DNA from: Neptunomonas sp.
Lineage (GTDB): Bacteria; Pseudomonadota; Gammaproteobacteria; Pseudomonadales; Balneatricaceae
Assembly: GCA_004195305.1 (NCBI GenBank)
Contig: SDWN01000143.1
Coordinates: 1 to 7,279 of the forward strand
Direction of reading: 5' to 3'
Length of the DNA stretch: 7,279 bases
The translations under genes and the position numbers were made by a program. The notes under the pieces are model-generated. The model made no database searches. It worked only from the letters and a program-made list of their open reading frames with translations, and was not told where the DNA came from. Every line of letters begins with the position of its first letter. Position 1 is the first letter of the stretch. Shown here piece by piece: positions 1-6,444 of this stretch.

Positions 1-19
1 AGATGTGTATAAGAGACAG
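1..19. other. Tn5/Nextera mosaic-end adapter (technical sequence)
   Basis: The first 19 bases, AGATGTGTATAAGAGACAG, are exactly the transposase mosaic end used in Nextera libraries. It sits at the very edge of the window, as expected for an untrimmed adapter at a contig end. It is not part of the genome and should not be used for gene prediction. Confidence 0.96.
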
Positions 20-75
20 GGCTATGGTTGAAGCAGGCGTTGCCGCAAGCCTGGGCGCTGTTGCTGGGGCGTTAA
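20..75 (+). CDS. possible 3' end of an unidentified gene (partial)
   Basis: Just inside the adapter, one plus-strand frame reads 17 codons (LWLKQALPQAWALLLGR) and stops at TAA 73-75. Its amphipathic, Leu/Ala-rich character is plausible for the C-terminus of a real protein. A second plus frame stays open to TGA at 111-113 and is also possible, so the frame is not settled. A stem-loop (97-114) follows both stops. The fragment is too short to assign a family. If real, the gene would converge on the response regulator gene. Confidence 0.25.
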
Positions 76-96
76 AGTTGGACCTAAGCTGTGTTC

Positions 97-114
97 ATCA
101 CCGCAGGGGGTGAT
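97..114. other. small stem-loop, no poly-T tract
   Basis: Arms ATCACC (97-102) and GGTGAT (109-114) pair perfectly around a 6-nt loop. Neither strand has a T run after the stem, so it is a weak candidate for an intrinsic terminator between the left-edge gene and the convergent regulator gene. The rest of 115-214 shows no gene or clear site. Confidence 0.3.
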
Positions 115-214
115 AAAAGGCTGGAATAAAGGGAGTAGCCAGGGGGTGCATAGGCAGCCGTCGCACGCAGTCGCTGACAGCGTCAAAACCCGAGGGTAGG
201 GGAACGCGTATTTT

Positions 215-916
215 TTACTCTAAAGAGCCACTACGGCAATAGCGCCGCTCGGGGCGCCCCACCGTGCCATAGCTGATCTTGGCTTGCAGCTCACGGGTAC
301 CAATCAGATATTCCAGGTAACGCCTTGCGGTAGTGCGGCTGGCGCCGATGATAGTGCCCACCTCTTCGGCGCTGAGGATCGAGGATTTCTCGGCAAACAG
401 GCTGCAAATTTTCTTCAGCGTGAGGCTGTCGATGCCCTTGGGCAAACGCAATGCTGTTTCTGATACACCTGCCTGAAGGGTACGTGGCAGCAGGGTATCG
501 ACGTCGGTTTGGAGCAGGGAGTCGAGCTCACGGAGCTTTCTCAGGTGTTCTGCATAGTTGCCCAGTGCCGTCTGTAAACGCTCGAAGATCAACGGCTTCA
601 GAATATAGTCGAACACCCCGCCGCGCAGTGCTTCACGCAAGGTATCGACTTCGGTGGCGGCGGTGACCAGGATTACATCGGTACGACAGTTCTGTGCTCG
701 CAGGGTGCGTAATAAATCCAGGCCGGTGCCGGTCGGAAACTGAATATCGAGCAGCAGCAGCTCCGGTTCCAGCACGACGACCAGATCCTCGGCCTCTTCC
801 AGCCCGTGAGCGATTCCTACCAGCTCAAAGCCGGGAATACGTTGCAGAAAACGCTTCTGAATCTCGGCAATGCGGCTATCGTCTTCGGCGATGACCACTC
901 GGATGGCGTTACTCAT
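215..916 (-). CDS. CitB/DcuR-family response regulator
   Basis: This is a 233-residue cytoplasmic transcription factor, the expected length for the CitB/DcuR/DpiA family. The N-terminal receiver domain (about 5-120) has the acidic pair E11/D12/D13, the phosphoacceptor D57 in LLLLDIQFP, switch residue T85 and the conserved K107 followed by P108. A linker leads to a C-terminal helix-turn-helix at about 181-205 (LSAEEVGTIIGASRTTARRY) and the motif YGTVGRPERRY at 216-226, typical of this family. The ATG at 916 is chosen because AGGAG lies 7 nt upstream and the receiver domain starts there; a longer frame upstream only re-reads the kinase gene. The start overlaps the kinase stop by 8 bp (ATGAGTAA), which suggests translational coupling. 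Inferred role: activator of the divergent tctCBA operon when phosphorylated. The family call is firm; the target and ligand are inferred from position. Confidence 0.93.
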   Translation of the reverse strand: MSNAIRVVIAEDDSRIAEIQKRFLQRIPGFELVGIAHGLEEAEDLVVVLEPELLLLDIQFPTGTGLDLLRTLRAQNCRTDVILVTAATEVDTLREALRGGVFDYILKPLIFERLQTALGNYAEHLRKLRELDSLLQTDVDTLLPRTLQAGVSETALRLPKGIDSLTLKKICSLFAEKSSILSAEEVGTIIGASRTTARRYLEYLIGTRELQAKISYGTVGRPERRYCRSGSLE

Positions 917-2576
917 TCGGGTCTCCTGCCAGAGCGCGGATCGAGCTAGACCCCGCCTCTGCTCGCAACTGTTTCGGCAGATAAACGGTAAACCGCGCGC
1001 CGCCCTGATCGGCGGATTCGACCGCCACGCTACCGCCCAGCAATCCCAGCAGGTTGCGCACCAGATGCAGCCCCAGGCCGTGTCCTTGTTCGATTTTACT
1101 GCTGACGCCTTTGTCAAAGATACGCTGCTGCTCGGCTGTGCTAATTCCGGCCCCCTGGTCTTCGATCTCAAAAATCAGGTCATCGCCCAGGTCGGTCATA
1201 CTCAGGCGTACCTTGCCACCGGCACCGGTATGGTTCAGCGTCGCTTCCAAGGCATTATCGATCAGGTTGCCAAGAACACTCACCAGCTGTTCGCGCGGCA
1301 GGCGCTCGGGCAGCTCGGTCATGTGGCTTTCCGGATCGATCAGTAGCAACAACCCCATCTCCCGGGCGCGGTTGTATTTACCCAACAGGCAGCCTGCCAG
1401 CACCGGATCGGGCACCGCCTCCAGCAGCAGATGAATTAATGCCTGGTGGTGCTGAGCCTCCTGGCCGATCAGGCCCAGAGCTTCATCGGTGGCACCGATC
1501 TGAATCAACCCGGCAATGGTATGGAGTTTGTTGGAATACTCATGCGCCTGGCTGCGCAGACTATCGGCGTACTGCTGGATGCGGGTCAATTTCTGACTAA
1601 CCTGATCAAGTTCATCCTTGCGTCTGAAACTCGAAACCACCCCGGTAACCTGATCACCCTGATTCAGCGGCAGCCGGTTGACGATCAGGTTGCGATCGGC
1701 GAGCCAGACCTCCTGGTCAAATTGCGGCAGGCCGGTCTGGAGTACCTCCAGCATCCGACTATCGGGCAGCACCTGATCGATAGGGCAGCCGATCAGCAGG
1801 GTGTCCGGTGACAAACCCAGAGTCTCGATAGCGGTGCGGTTAATCGTAGTGATCAGACCTTCGGCGTTAATGGCAATAATCCCCTCGCGCACCGATTCCA
1901 GGGTGGCGTTACGCTCTTCAAACAGCCGCCCGATCTGCTCGGGTTCCAGGCCAAAGATCGCTTTTTTAAAATGGCTTGCTAGCCACAATGCGGTCAGCAC
2001 GCTGATCATAAACGCCACCCCGATCACGACAATCAGGGTACGCTGGTAGCGTTGAATCAAGGCCGCGATTCGATCCAGCCGGTAACCCACCGACACCACT
2101 CCAATCACCTGTTTACCCGCAAGGTCGTATACCGGCGCCTTGCCGCGCATGGTCGGGCCCAGGCTACCTAATGCCTTGGAGATATAGCTGCGACCTTCGA
2201 CCAGCACCGGCGCATTGTCATCACCATCATCATCAAGCATTAATCTGCCAATACGCTGCGGGTTGGGATGAGCCAGTCGCACCCCCTGGGCATCGCCGAT
2301 AACCACAAAGTGTGCTTCGGTTTTACTGGCCAGGTCGATACTGATCGGTTGCAGGGTGACCGTATCTCTCGTCGCTACCGCAGCGATAATCTGCGGTATC
2401 GCAGCGATGGTCTTGGCCACGTGCAGCGCCCGCTGCCCCATCTGCTCCTCCAGCGATTGACTCAGATAATGCAATGCAAACATGCCTATGGATATGGTTT
2501 GCAGCAGTGCCACCAATCCCAGCACCAACACCATGCGGGTCTTGAGTTTTAGCTTGCGCAGTGACATCACTGCCAC
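909..2576 (-). CDS. CitA/DcuS-family membrane sensor histidine kinase
   Basis: This is a 555-residue kinase with the standard CitA/DcuS layout. It has TM1 at about 15-38, a periplasmic PAS/Cache-like ligand domain at about 39-178, TM2 at about 180-203 and a cytoplasmic PAS domain at about 215-320. A SpoB-type dimerisation helix carries the phosphoacceptor H345 in RSQAHEYSNKLH. The ATPase domain shows the N-box N437/N441, G1 box D473-Q-G-A-G477 and G2 box G498-H-G-L-G502. The periplasmic segment GSLGPTMRGKAPVYD..G..IGVVSVGY (137-165) resembles the carboxylate-binding CitA/DcuS domains. An acidic run (DDDGDD, 115-120) sits where relatives often have a Gly/Asp-rich loop. The start is uncertain: GTG at 2576 is used for numbering, but ATG at 2567 (three residues shorter) is equally possible, and neither has a strong Shine-Dalgarno. 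A di- or tricarboxylate ligand is inferred from family and from the divergent TTT operon. Confidence 0.93.
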   Translation of the reverse strand: MAVMSLRKLKLKTRMVLVLGLVALLQTISIGMFALHYLSQSLEEQMGQRALHVAKTIAAIPQIIAAVATRDTVTLQPISIDLASKTEAHFVVIGDAQGVRLAHPNPQRIGRLMLDDDGDDNAPVLVEGRSYISKALGSLGPTMRGKAPVYDLAGKQVIGVVSVGYRLDRIAALIQRYQRTLIVVIGVAFMISVLTALWLASHFKKAIFGLEPEQIGRLFEERNATLESVREGIIAINAEGLITTINRTAIETLGLSPDTLLIGCPIDQVLPDSRMLEVLQTGLPQFDQEVWLADRNLIVNRLPLNQGDQVTGVVSSFRRKDELDQVSQKLTRIQQYADSLRSQAHEYSNKLHTIAGLIQIGATDEALGLIGQEAQHHQALIHLLLEAVPDPVLAGCLLGKYNRAREMGLLLLIDPESHMTELPERLPREQLVSVLGNLIDNALEATLNHTGAGGKVRLSMTDLGDDLIFEIEDQGAGISTAEQQRIFDKGVSSKIEQGHGLGLHLVRNLLGLLGGSVAVESADQGGARFTVYLPKQLRAEAGSSSIRALAGDPNE

Positions 2577-2655
2577 GCCGGGGAATCGCTCATCAACATC
2601 CTACTTATACCTCTTGTCAGTGCTTAACAGCATAGCCGATCGAGTGGTGAAGCCC

Positions 2656-2674
2656 TTGTGAACAGTATGCACAA
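2656..2674. promoter_or_regulatory. candidate operator, TTGTG-N9-CACAA inverted repeat
   Basis: TTGTG (2656-2660) and CACAA (2670-2674) form a perfect 5-bp inverted repeat separated by 9 nt in the divergent spacer. It resembles a CRP site, but the half-site spacing is one base too long for the TGTGA-N6-TCACA consensus. Its position between the kinase and tctC starts fits a regulatory site; the binding protein is unknown. Confidence 0.3.
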
Positions 2675-2680
2675 AATGCT

Positions 2681-2715
2681 CTTTATAGAACCAAAAGCCT
2701 TTATATTCAAAATAT
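2681..2715. promoter_or_regulatory. candidate CitB/DcuR-type operator: AT-rich direct repeat
   Basis: CTTTATA occurs at 2681-2687 and again at 2699-2705, exactly 18 bp apart, each followed within a few bases by AAAA. The second copy merges into a short palindrome, ATATT-CAA-AATAT (2703-2715). This is the most AT-rich patch of the divergent spacer and lies about 95-128 bp before the tctC start, where an activator site would be expected. CitB/DcuR-type regulators commonly bind AT-rich sites. The assignment to the adjacent regulator is inferred. No convincing sigma-70 or sigma-54 promoter was found in 2577-2808. Confidence 0.35.
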
Positions 2716-2808
2716 TTAAGTGCGTCAGTCGGAAGCCTAAGCTGTATCCCAGTGCGATCCAAATCACTTATTACAGCCCCTTACAAAAACAACACCGAGG
2801 TTACCGCC

Positions 2809-3795
2809 ATGATATCCACTTTGATCCCCCGTAAGCGCTCCACGCTGCTCGCCGCCACTCTGGCGACCTGCCTCACCGCAGGTGCCTCTTTCAGCGCCCT
2901 GGCGGTTGAGTCGGTCCACTTTCTGATCCCTGGGGGGGCCGGTGGTGGCTGGGACGGTACCGCACGCGGCACCGGCGAAGCTCTGTCAAAATCCGGTTTA
3001 GCCGACAGCGTCTCCTACGAGAACATGTCAGGCGGCGGCGGCGGTAAAGCGATCGCGCACCTGATCGAAACCGCCGATCAGAAGCACAACACGCTGATGG
3101 TCAACTCCACTCCGATAGTGATTCGCTCGCTGACCAAGGTGTTTCCGCAGTCGTTCCGCGATCTGACCCCGATCGCCGCCACCATTGGCGATTTCGGGGC
3201 CTTTGTGGTGCCAGCCAACTCTAAATACCACAGCTTCAAACAGGTGGTGGCGGATTACAATAAGGATCCCCGCTCTGTATCCATCGCTGGCGGTTCAGCC
3301 CGCGGCAGTATGGATCACCTGGTTGCAGCGATGGCCTTCAAGGCCGCCGGTGGTGACCCCCGTAAAGTCAAATACGTCGCCTACGATGCTGGCGGCAAGG
3401 CGATGGCCGGCATTCTGTCCGGTGAGGCCCAAGTGCTCTCTACCGGCTTCAGCGAAGCCTTGACCCTGGCCGCGGCGGGCGAGGTGCGTATTCTGGCGAT
3501 GACCGGCAATGAGCGCTCATCGGCTGCTGATGTACCCACGCTGAAAGAGCTGGGTTACGACGTCAGCTTCGTTAACTGGCGCGGATTTTTCGCGGCTCCC
3601 GGGCTGTCCGATACGGAAGCGGCCGAGTATGCGGCGATGTTTGAACAGATGTACGCCACCCCCGAGTGGAAGGTTGTTCGCGACCGCAACGGCTGGGCCG
3701 AGACCTTCAAGCCGCGTGCTGAGTTTGTCGCCTTCCTGGAGCAACAGGAAAAGATCGTTGGCGACCTGATGCGCGAGCTGGGCTTCCTCAACTAG
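2809..3795 (+). CDS. tctC: TTT-family periplasmic tricarboxylate-binding protein TctC
   Basis: This is a 328-residue extracytoplasmic binding protein of the tripartite tricarboxylate transporter family, at the family's usual length. A Sec signal peptide (RKR at 8-10, hydrophobic core about 12-26, ALA cleavage site near residue 32) is followed by the first strand VHFLIPGGAGGGWDGTAR, whose glycine-rich PGGAGGG-WD stretch is characteristic of TctC/Bug proteins. Further family features are the N-M-SGGGGGKA loop, the GG.ARGSMDH segment and DAGGKAMAGILSGE in the second half. The ATG at 2809 is chosen because GAGG sits 8 nt upstream and the signal peptide begins there; an in-frame GTG at 2752 would add 19 residues before the signal peptide. 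It is the first gene of the tct operon. It would bind the carboxylate in the periplasm and deliver it to TctAB. The exact substrate (citrate or another organic acid) cannot be read from sequence. Confidence 0.94.
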   Translation: MISTLIPRKRSTLLAATLATCLTAGASFSALAVESVHFLIPGGAGGGWDGTARGTGEALSKSGLADSVSYENMSGGGGGKAIAHLIETADQKHNTLMVNSTPIVIRSLTKVFPQSFRDLTPIAATIGDFGAFVVPANSKYHSFKQVVADYNKDPRSVSIAGGSARGSMDHLVAAMAFKAAGGDPRKVKYVAYDAGGKAMAGILSGEAQVLSTGFSEALTLAAAGEVRILAMTGNERSSAADVPTLKELGYDVSFVNWRGFFAAPGLSDTEAAEYAAMFEQMYATPEWKVVRDRNGWAETFKPRAEFVAFLEQQEKIVGDLMRELGFLN

Positions 3796-3850
3796 CCGCT
3801 ATAGAGCCCGCTACTGCTCAATCTAACCCGGTTAAACGCGCATATTCCTA

Positions 3851-3892
3851 GCCAAGTCGCTGTGAATTTGACCGCTTGGCCTCGCTGAGGCC
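3851..3892 (+). promoter_or_regulatory. intercistronic stem-loops between tctC and tctB
   Basis: A perfect 6-bp stem GGCCTC/GAGGCC (3878-3883 with 3887-3892, loop GCT) lies in the 174-nt gap after tctC. A second pairing, GCCAAG (3851-3856) with CTTGGC (3875-3880), uses part of the same bases, so the two are mutually exclusive. No T run follows, so this is not a standard terminator. A structure here could protect the tctC message or reduce read-through, giving more binding protein than membrane subunits. A weaker ACGGG/CCCGT stem is at 3923-3939. Confidence 0.4.
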
Positions 3893-3969
3893 TGCCTCAC
3901 CGGGTCACCTTCCCTGCTACGGACGGGTATCTGCCCCGTTAGAGCACAATCCTGCTAGAGGATAGTCCC

Positions 3970-4327
3970 ATGATCATTACCAAGGACCATATCGGTGGTT
4001 TAGTGTTTCTTTGTTTGTCGGTTGCCTATGGCTACTACAGCGGTCAGATCCCGATGTTACCCGGCGACGAGTTCGAGCCGTTCAATGCCCAGACCGTACC
4101 CAGCGCAACTGGTGGTGCTGTTTGCTGTCGCGCTGGAATGGCTGGGGTTTCTGGTCTCGACCATCCTGTTTCTGATCGGCGGCTATTGGCTGCTGGGGGA
4201 ACGCCGGATCAAGACATTGCTGATCGCCTCGGTCCCCTTTGCTGTTTTTATCTGGTTCTCCCTGTCCCAGTTGCTGGATATCTATCTGGCCCCTGGACGT
4301 CTTATCACAATGTTGTTCGGAGGCTAA
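3970..4327 (+). pseudogene. tctB: TctB small membrane subunit, internally deleted and frameshifted
   Basis: The ATG at 3970 has AGAGGA 7 nt upstream and starts a typical TctB N-terminus: a first membrane helix (GGLVFLCLSVAYGYYSG) and the family motif IPMLPGDEFEPFNAQT, ending near VPSA at about 4107. In the next frame (+1), from about 4106, a typical TctB C-terminus follows (ALEWLGFLVSTILFLIGGYW, LLGERR, then a last helix and DIYLAPGRL), stopping at TAA 4325-4327. The two parts total about 118 codons, against roughly 145-160 for intact TctB, and the second membrane helix and charged linker are absent. The simplest reading is a deletion of 3n+2 bases of about 130 nt near 4105. The original frame instead runs into the downstream repeat and stops at 4350. 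TctB is the small integral-membrane partner of TctA, so its loss may disable transport. An assembly error is the main alternative. Confidence 0.8.
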
Positions 4328-4506
4328 TCCCATGCCGAGATACAGAATGATGACCGGGCTTAAAGCCAACACGGCACAAAAGCCGTGTGCCAGCACTTTC
4401 ATTCTGAGGCTAACCCCATGCCGAGATACAGAATGATGACCGGGTTTAAAGCTAACACGGCACAAAAACCGTGTGCCAACACTTTCATACGGAGGCTAAC
4501 CCCATG
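4320..4506 (+). repeat. 86-bp tandem repeat (2 full copies + 15-bp partial) carrying the tctA start region
   Basis: Copies run 4320-4405 and 4406-4491 and differ at 7 of 86 positions, five of them transitions. A third, partial copy (4492-4506) matches only GAGGCTAACCCCATG and then becomes tctA. Each copy therefore starts with the tctB-stop/tctA ribosome-binding-site/ATG context. Each copy also holds a stem-loop: ACACGGC/GCCGTGT (4369-4375, 4382-4388) in copy 1, and ACACGG/CCGTGT (4455-4460, 4469-4474) in copy 2. Because 86 is not a multiple of 3, the copies lie in different frames. The 71-bp body between the shared 15-mers matches nothing I recognise. The divergence between copies suggests the duplication is not a recent assembly artefact. 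Confidence 0.9.
4491..4506 (+). promoter_or_regulatory. tctA ribosome binding site and start
   Basis: GGAGG at 4491-4495 lies 8 nt before the ATG at 4504-4506. This decides the tctA start against an in-frame GTG at 4471, which lies inside repeat copy 2 and would add 11 residues with no family similarity. The same GGAGG-N8-ATG context recurs upstream at 4319-4334; at copy 2 the first G has become T. Confidence 0.85.
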
Positions 4507-6048
4507 TTAGACGGAATTTTTACTGGACTCGGTACAGCGCTGATGCCCTTTAACCTGATGATGGTGGTGGTGGGCTGTTTCGCCGGTACCTTTATCGGCA
4601 TGCTGCCGGGGCTGGGACCTATTTCAGCCGTGGCGTTGATGATCCCGATCACCTATGGCATCGATCCCTCCTCGGGCATCATCCTGATGGCGGGGGTGTA
4701 TTACGGTGCGGTATTTGGCGGTTCCACTGCGTCGATCCTGATCAATGCCCCCGGTTGTGCCAGCACCGTGGTCACCGCTTTCGACGGCTACCCGCTGGCC
4801 CAGAAAGGGCAGGCCGGTAAAGCGCTAGCGCTGGCGGCTTACTGCTCTTTCACCGGCGGCACGGTCGGCGCCATCATCCTGCTGTTCGCCGCTCCCGCGC
4901 TGGCGGCGGTATCGCTGAGTTTTCAGTCCAGCGATTACTTTGCCCTGATGATCATGGGGCTGACTGCCGTGGCGGCTTTCTCCGGTAAGGGGCAGGTGGT
5001 CAAGGCGATGCTGATGACCGTGTTCGGGCTGATGATCGCCACCGTAGGCACCGACATCATGACCGGCGCGCCGCGCTTCACCTTCGGCAGCGTTAATTTG
5101 ATCGACGGGGTTAGCTTCCTGCTGCTGGCGATGGCCACCTTTGCCCTGACCGAGGTGATCATGACGGTGCTCAACCGCAAGTATCTGGACGAAGAACCCG
5201 AAATCGACATGGCCTCGTTAGGGAGCATGAAGCTCAGTCGTGAAGAGATCAAAGAGGTCGCGCCTACGGTCGGCCGCTCCTCGCTGTTCGGTTTTCTGAT
5301 CGGCGTGCTGCCGGGCGCAGGCGCGACTATCGCGTCCTTTCTGGCCTACGGCATGGAGCGAAATCTGGCGTCGGCCAAGAATAAACTGCAATTCGGCAAG
5401 GGTTCGCTGCGCGGCCTGGCTGCGCCAGAAACGGCCAACAACGCAGCCTCCACGGGCTCCTTCGTACCGCTATTGACGCTGGGCATTCCCGGATCCGGCA
5501 CCACCGCTATCATGCTCGGCGCCCTGATCGCCGCGGGTGTTCAGCCTGGACCGCGGCTGTTCGTCGACAACCCGGAAGTTTTCTGGTCGGTGATCATCTC
5601 GATGTATGTCGGTAACCTGGTGCTGCTGGTCCTTAACCTGCCGCTGATCCCCTATATCTCGCGATTGCTGGCGATCCCGCGGCCGATCCTGATTCCATTG
5701 ATCCTGTTTTTCTCGATCACCGGTGTCTACCTGGTCAGCTTCAACACCTTCGACATCCACATGATGGTGTTTATCACTATAGCGGCGATCTTTCTGAAAC
5801 TGTTGCAGTTCCCGATGGCGCCGATGCTGCTGGGCTATATCCTCGGCGGCATCATGGAGCAGAACCTGAGCCGCTCCTTGGTGCTGAGCGACGGCAGCTT
5901 TGCGTTCCTGTGGGAACGGCCACTGACCCTGAGCATCACCCTGATCGCAGTGCTGATCTTGTCCTTGCCTTTGCTGGGAACCCTGTGGCGCTGGATTAAT
6001 CGGCCGAAAGGCCCCGAAGTGGTGATGAACGAGGCCGAAGGGCGATAA
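4504..6048 (+). CDS. tctA: TTT-family large membrane subunit TctA
   Basis: This is a 514-residue polytopic inner-membrane protein of the usual length for TctA, the main translocating subunit of tripartite tricarboxylate transporters, driven by an ion gradient. Three glycine-rich signatures are visible: GMLPGLGP (32-39), GVLPGAGA (267-274) and GIPGSGTTA (327-335). The segments GVYYGAVFGGSTASIL (64-79) and AFDGYPLAQKGQAGKAL (92-108) are also typical of the family. Many hydrophobic helices span the rest, and the tail (RPKGPEVVMNEAEGR) is hydrophilic. One deviation is C85 in NAPGCAST, where relatives usually have a non-cysteine residue after PG. The frame is intact from start to stop, unlike tctB just upstream. 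It is the last gene of the operon, followed by a strong stem-loop. It would act with TctC and TctB in carboxylate uptake; whether it works without an intact TctB is unknown. Confidence 0.95.
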   Translation: MLDGIFTGLGTALMPFNLMMVVVGCFAGTFIGMLPGLGPISAVALMIPITYGIDPSSGIILMAGVYYGAVFGGSTASILINAPGCASTVVTAFDGYPLAQKGQAGKALALAAYCSFTGGTVGAIILLFAAPALAAVSLSFQSSDYFALMIMGLTAVAAFSGKGQVVKAMLMTVFGLMIATVGTDIMTGAPRFTFGSVNLIDGVSFLLLAMATFALTEVIMTVLNRKYLDEEPEIDMASLGSMKLSREEIKEVAPTVGRSSLFGFLIGVLPGAGATIASFLAYGMERNLASAKNKLQFGKGSLRGLAAPETANNAASTGSFVPLLTLGIPGSGTTAIMLGALIAAGVQPGPRLFVDNPEVFWSVIISMYVGNLVLLVLNLPLIPYISRLLAIPRPILIPLILFFSITGVYLVSFNTFDIHMMVFITIAAIFLKLLQFPMAPMLLGYILGGIMEQNLSRSLVLSDGSFAFLWERPLTLSITLIAVLILSLPLLGTLWRWINRPKGPEVVMNEAEGR

Positions 6049-6074
6049 AGAGCGGGCTGATCGTTGTCGGATAA

Positions 6075-6112
6075 AACCCGGCCCAGGGGGCGCTACTCCC
6101 ATGGGTCGGGTT
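6075..6112. terminator. strong stem-loop after tctA, probable terminator
   Basis: AACCCGGCCC (6075-6084) pairs with GGGTCGGGTT (6103-6112) over 10 bp with a single G-U wobble. An extra A-T pair and an inner GGG/CCC extend the stem. It starts 26 bases after the tctA stop. On the plus strand only TT ends the stem; on the minus strand it is followed by TTAT after a GGGTT arm, so the T tract is better in reverse. It is the likely end of the tct transcript, but efficiency is uncertain. Confidence 0.6.
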
Positions 6113-6301
6113 CAATAGTCCTGGCTTAAATTGATCGGCCTTAACCCGCACCGCTCATGCTACGACTAGAACCTGGCAAGTGAGCGCAAACCGCTTCGCA
6201 ACTAATTGTACACACCCTATCTCAACGCATTGATTACTCAATGTGTCGGCCGTCTTGGCTTCGAGATTCACGGATCGGACGCTTTCAGAGCCGTGTTAAT
6301 A
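6113..6301. other. non-coding spacer, no gene recognised
   Basis: No frame on either strand here looks like a gene. The only structures seen are a 9-bp stem (arms ACGCATTGA 6225-6233 and TCAATGTGT 6238-6246, one G-U pair, 4-nt loop) and a possible extended -10, TG-N-TAATAC, at 6294-6302 without a matching -35. Both could belong to the original control region of the porin gene. Confidence 0.5.
6225..6246. promoter_or_regulatory. inverted repeat upstream of the IS5-like element
   Basis: ACGCATTGA and TCAATGTGT pair over 9 bp (one G-U) around TTAC. At 22 bp overall, it has the size of a dimeric-regulator operator or a small hairpin. It is not followed by a T run. Its role is unknown; if the porin promoter lies just downstream, this could be its operator. 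Confidence 0.3.
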
Positions 6302-6342
6302 CTAAGGAGCCTGCGAATAAGTCCCCAAGCGTTTCTGCAAGC

Positions 6343-6432
6343 GCCTGAAGCGAGTTGAATTTAGGCGCAGTCAGCAACTAATGGCCGTAGTCCTTAGTAA
6401 TGACTGTAACGAAGAGTCAGCTCGCTTCAGGC
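6343..6432. repeat. large internal hairpin A of the MITE
   Basis: GCCTGAAGCGAGTTGA (6343-6358) is the reverse complement of 6417-6432 at 15 of 16 positions, the exception being a G-U pair in RNA. Inside it a second stem pairs AGTCA (6369-6373) with TGACT (6401-6405) and ACTAA (6377-6381) with TTAGT (6394-6398). The result is a two-tier stem-loop about 90 nt long. Confidence 0.8.
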
Positions 6433-6444
6433 CTTGCCCTTCGG

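Noticed and set aside
917..1171. Upstream extension of the response regulator to a start at 1171
   Set aside because: The added 85 residues re-read the kinase ATPase domain in another frame and have no domain character. The ATG at 916 has a good ribosome binding site.
2656..2674. CRP binding site
   Set aside because: The TGTG and CACA halves are 9 nt apart, where the CRP consensus needs 8. It is kept only as an unassigned inverted repeat.
2752..2808. GTG start for tctC at 2752
   Set aside because: It would place 19 polar residues before the signal peptide and lacks a ribosome binding site. ATG 2809 has GAGG at proper spacing.
4320..4491. CRISPR array
   Set aside because: There are only two contiguous 86-bp copies with no variable spacers between short repeats, so this is a tandem duplication.
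4471..4503. GTG start for tctA at 4471
   Set aside because: It lies inside the tandem repeat and adds residues unlike TctA. GGAGG before ATG 4504 is decisive.
5470..6102. Long open frame of 210 codons on the minus strand
   Set aside because: It is antisense to tctA, rich in Gln/Asp/Arg as expected of a shadow of a hydrophobic gene, and has no recognisable domain.
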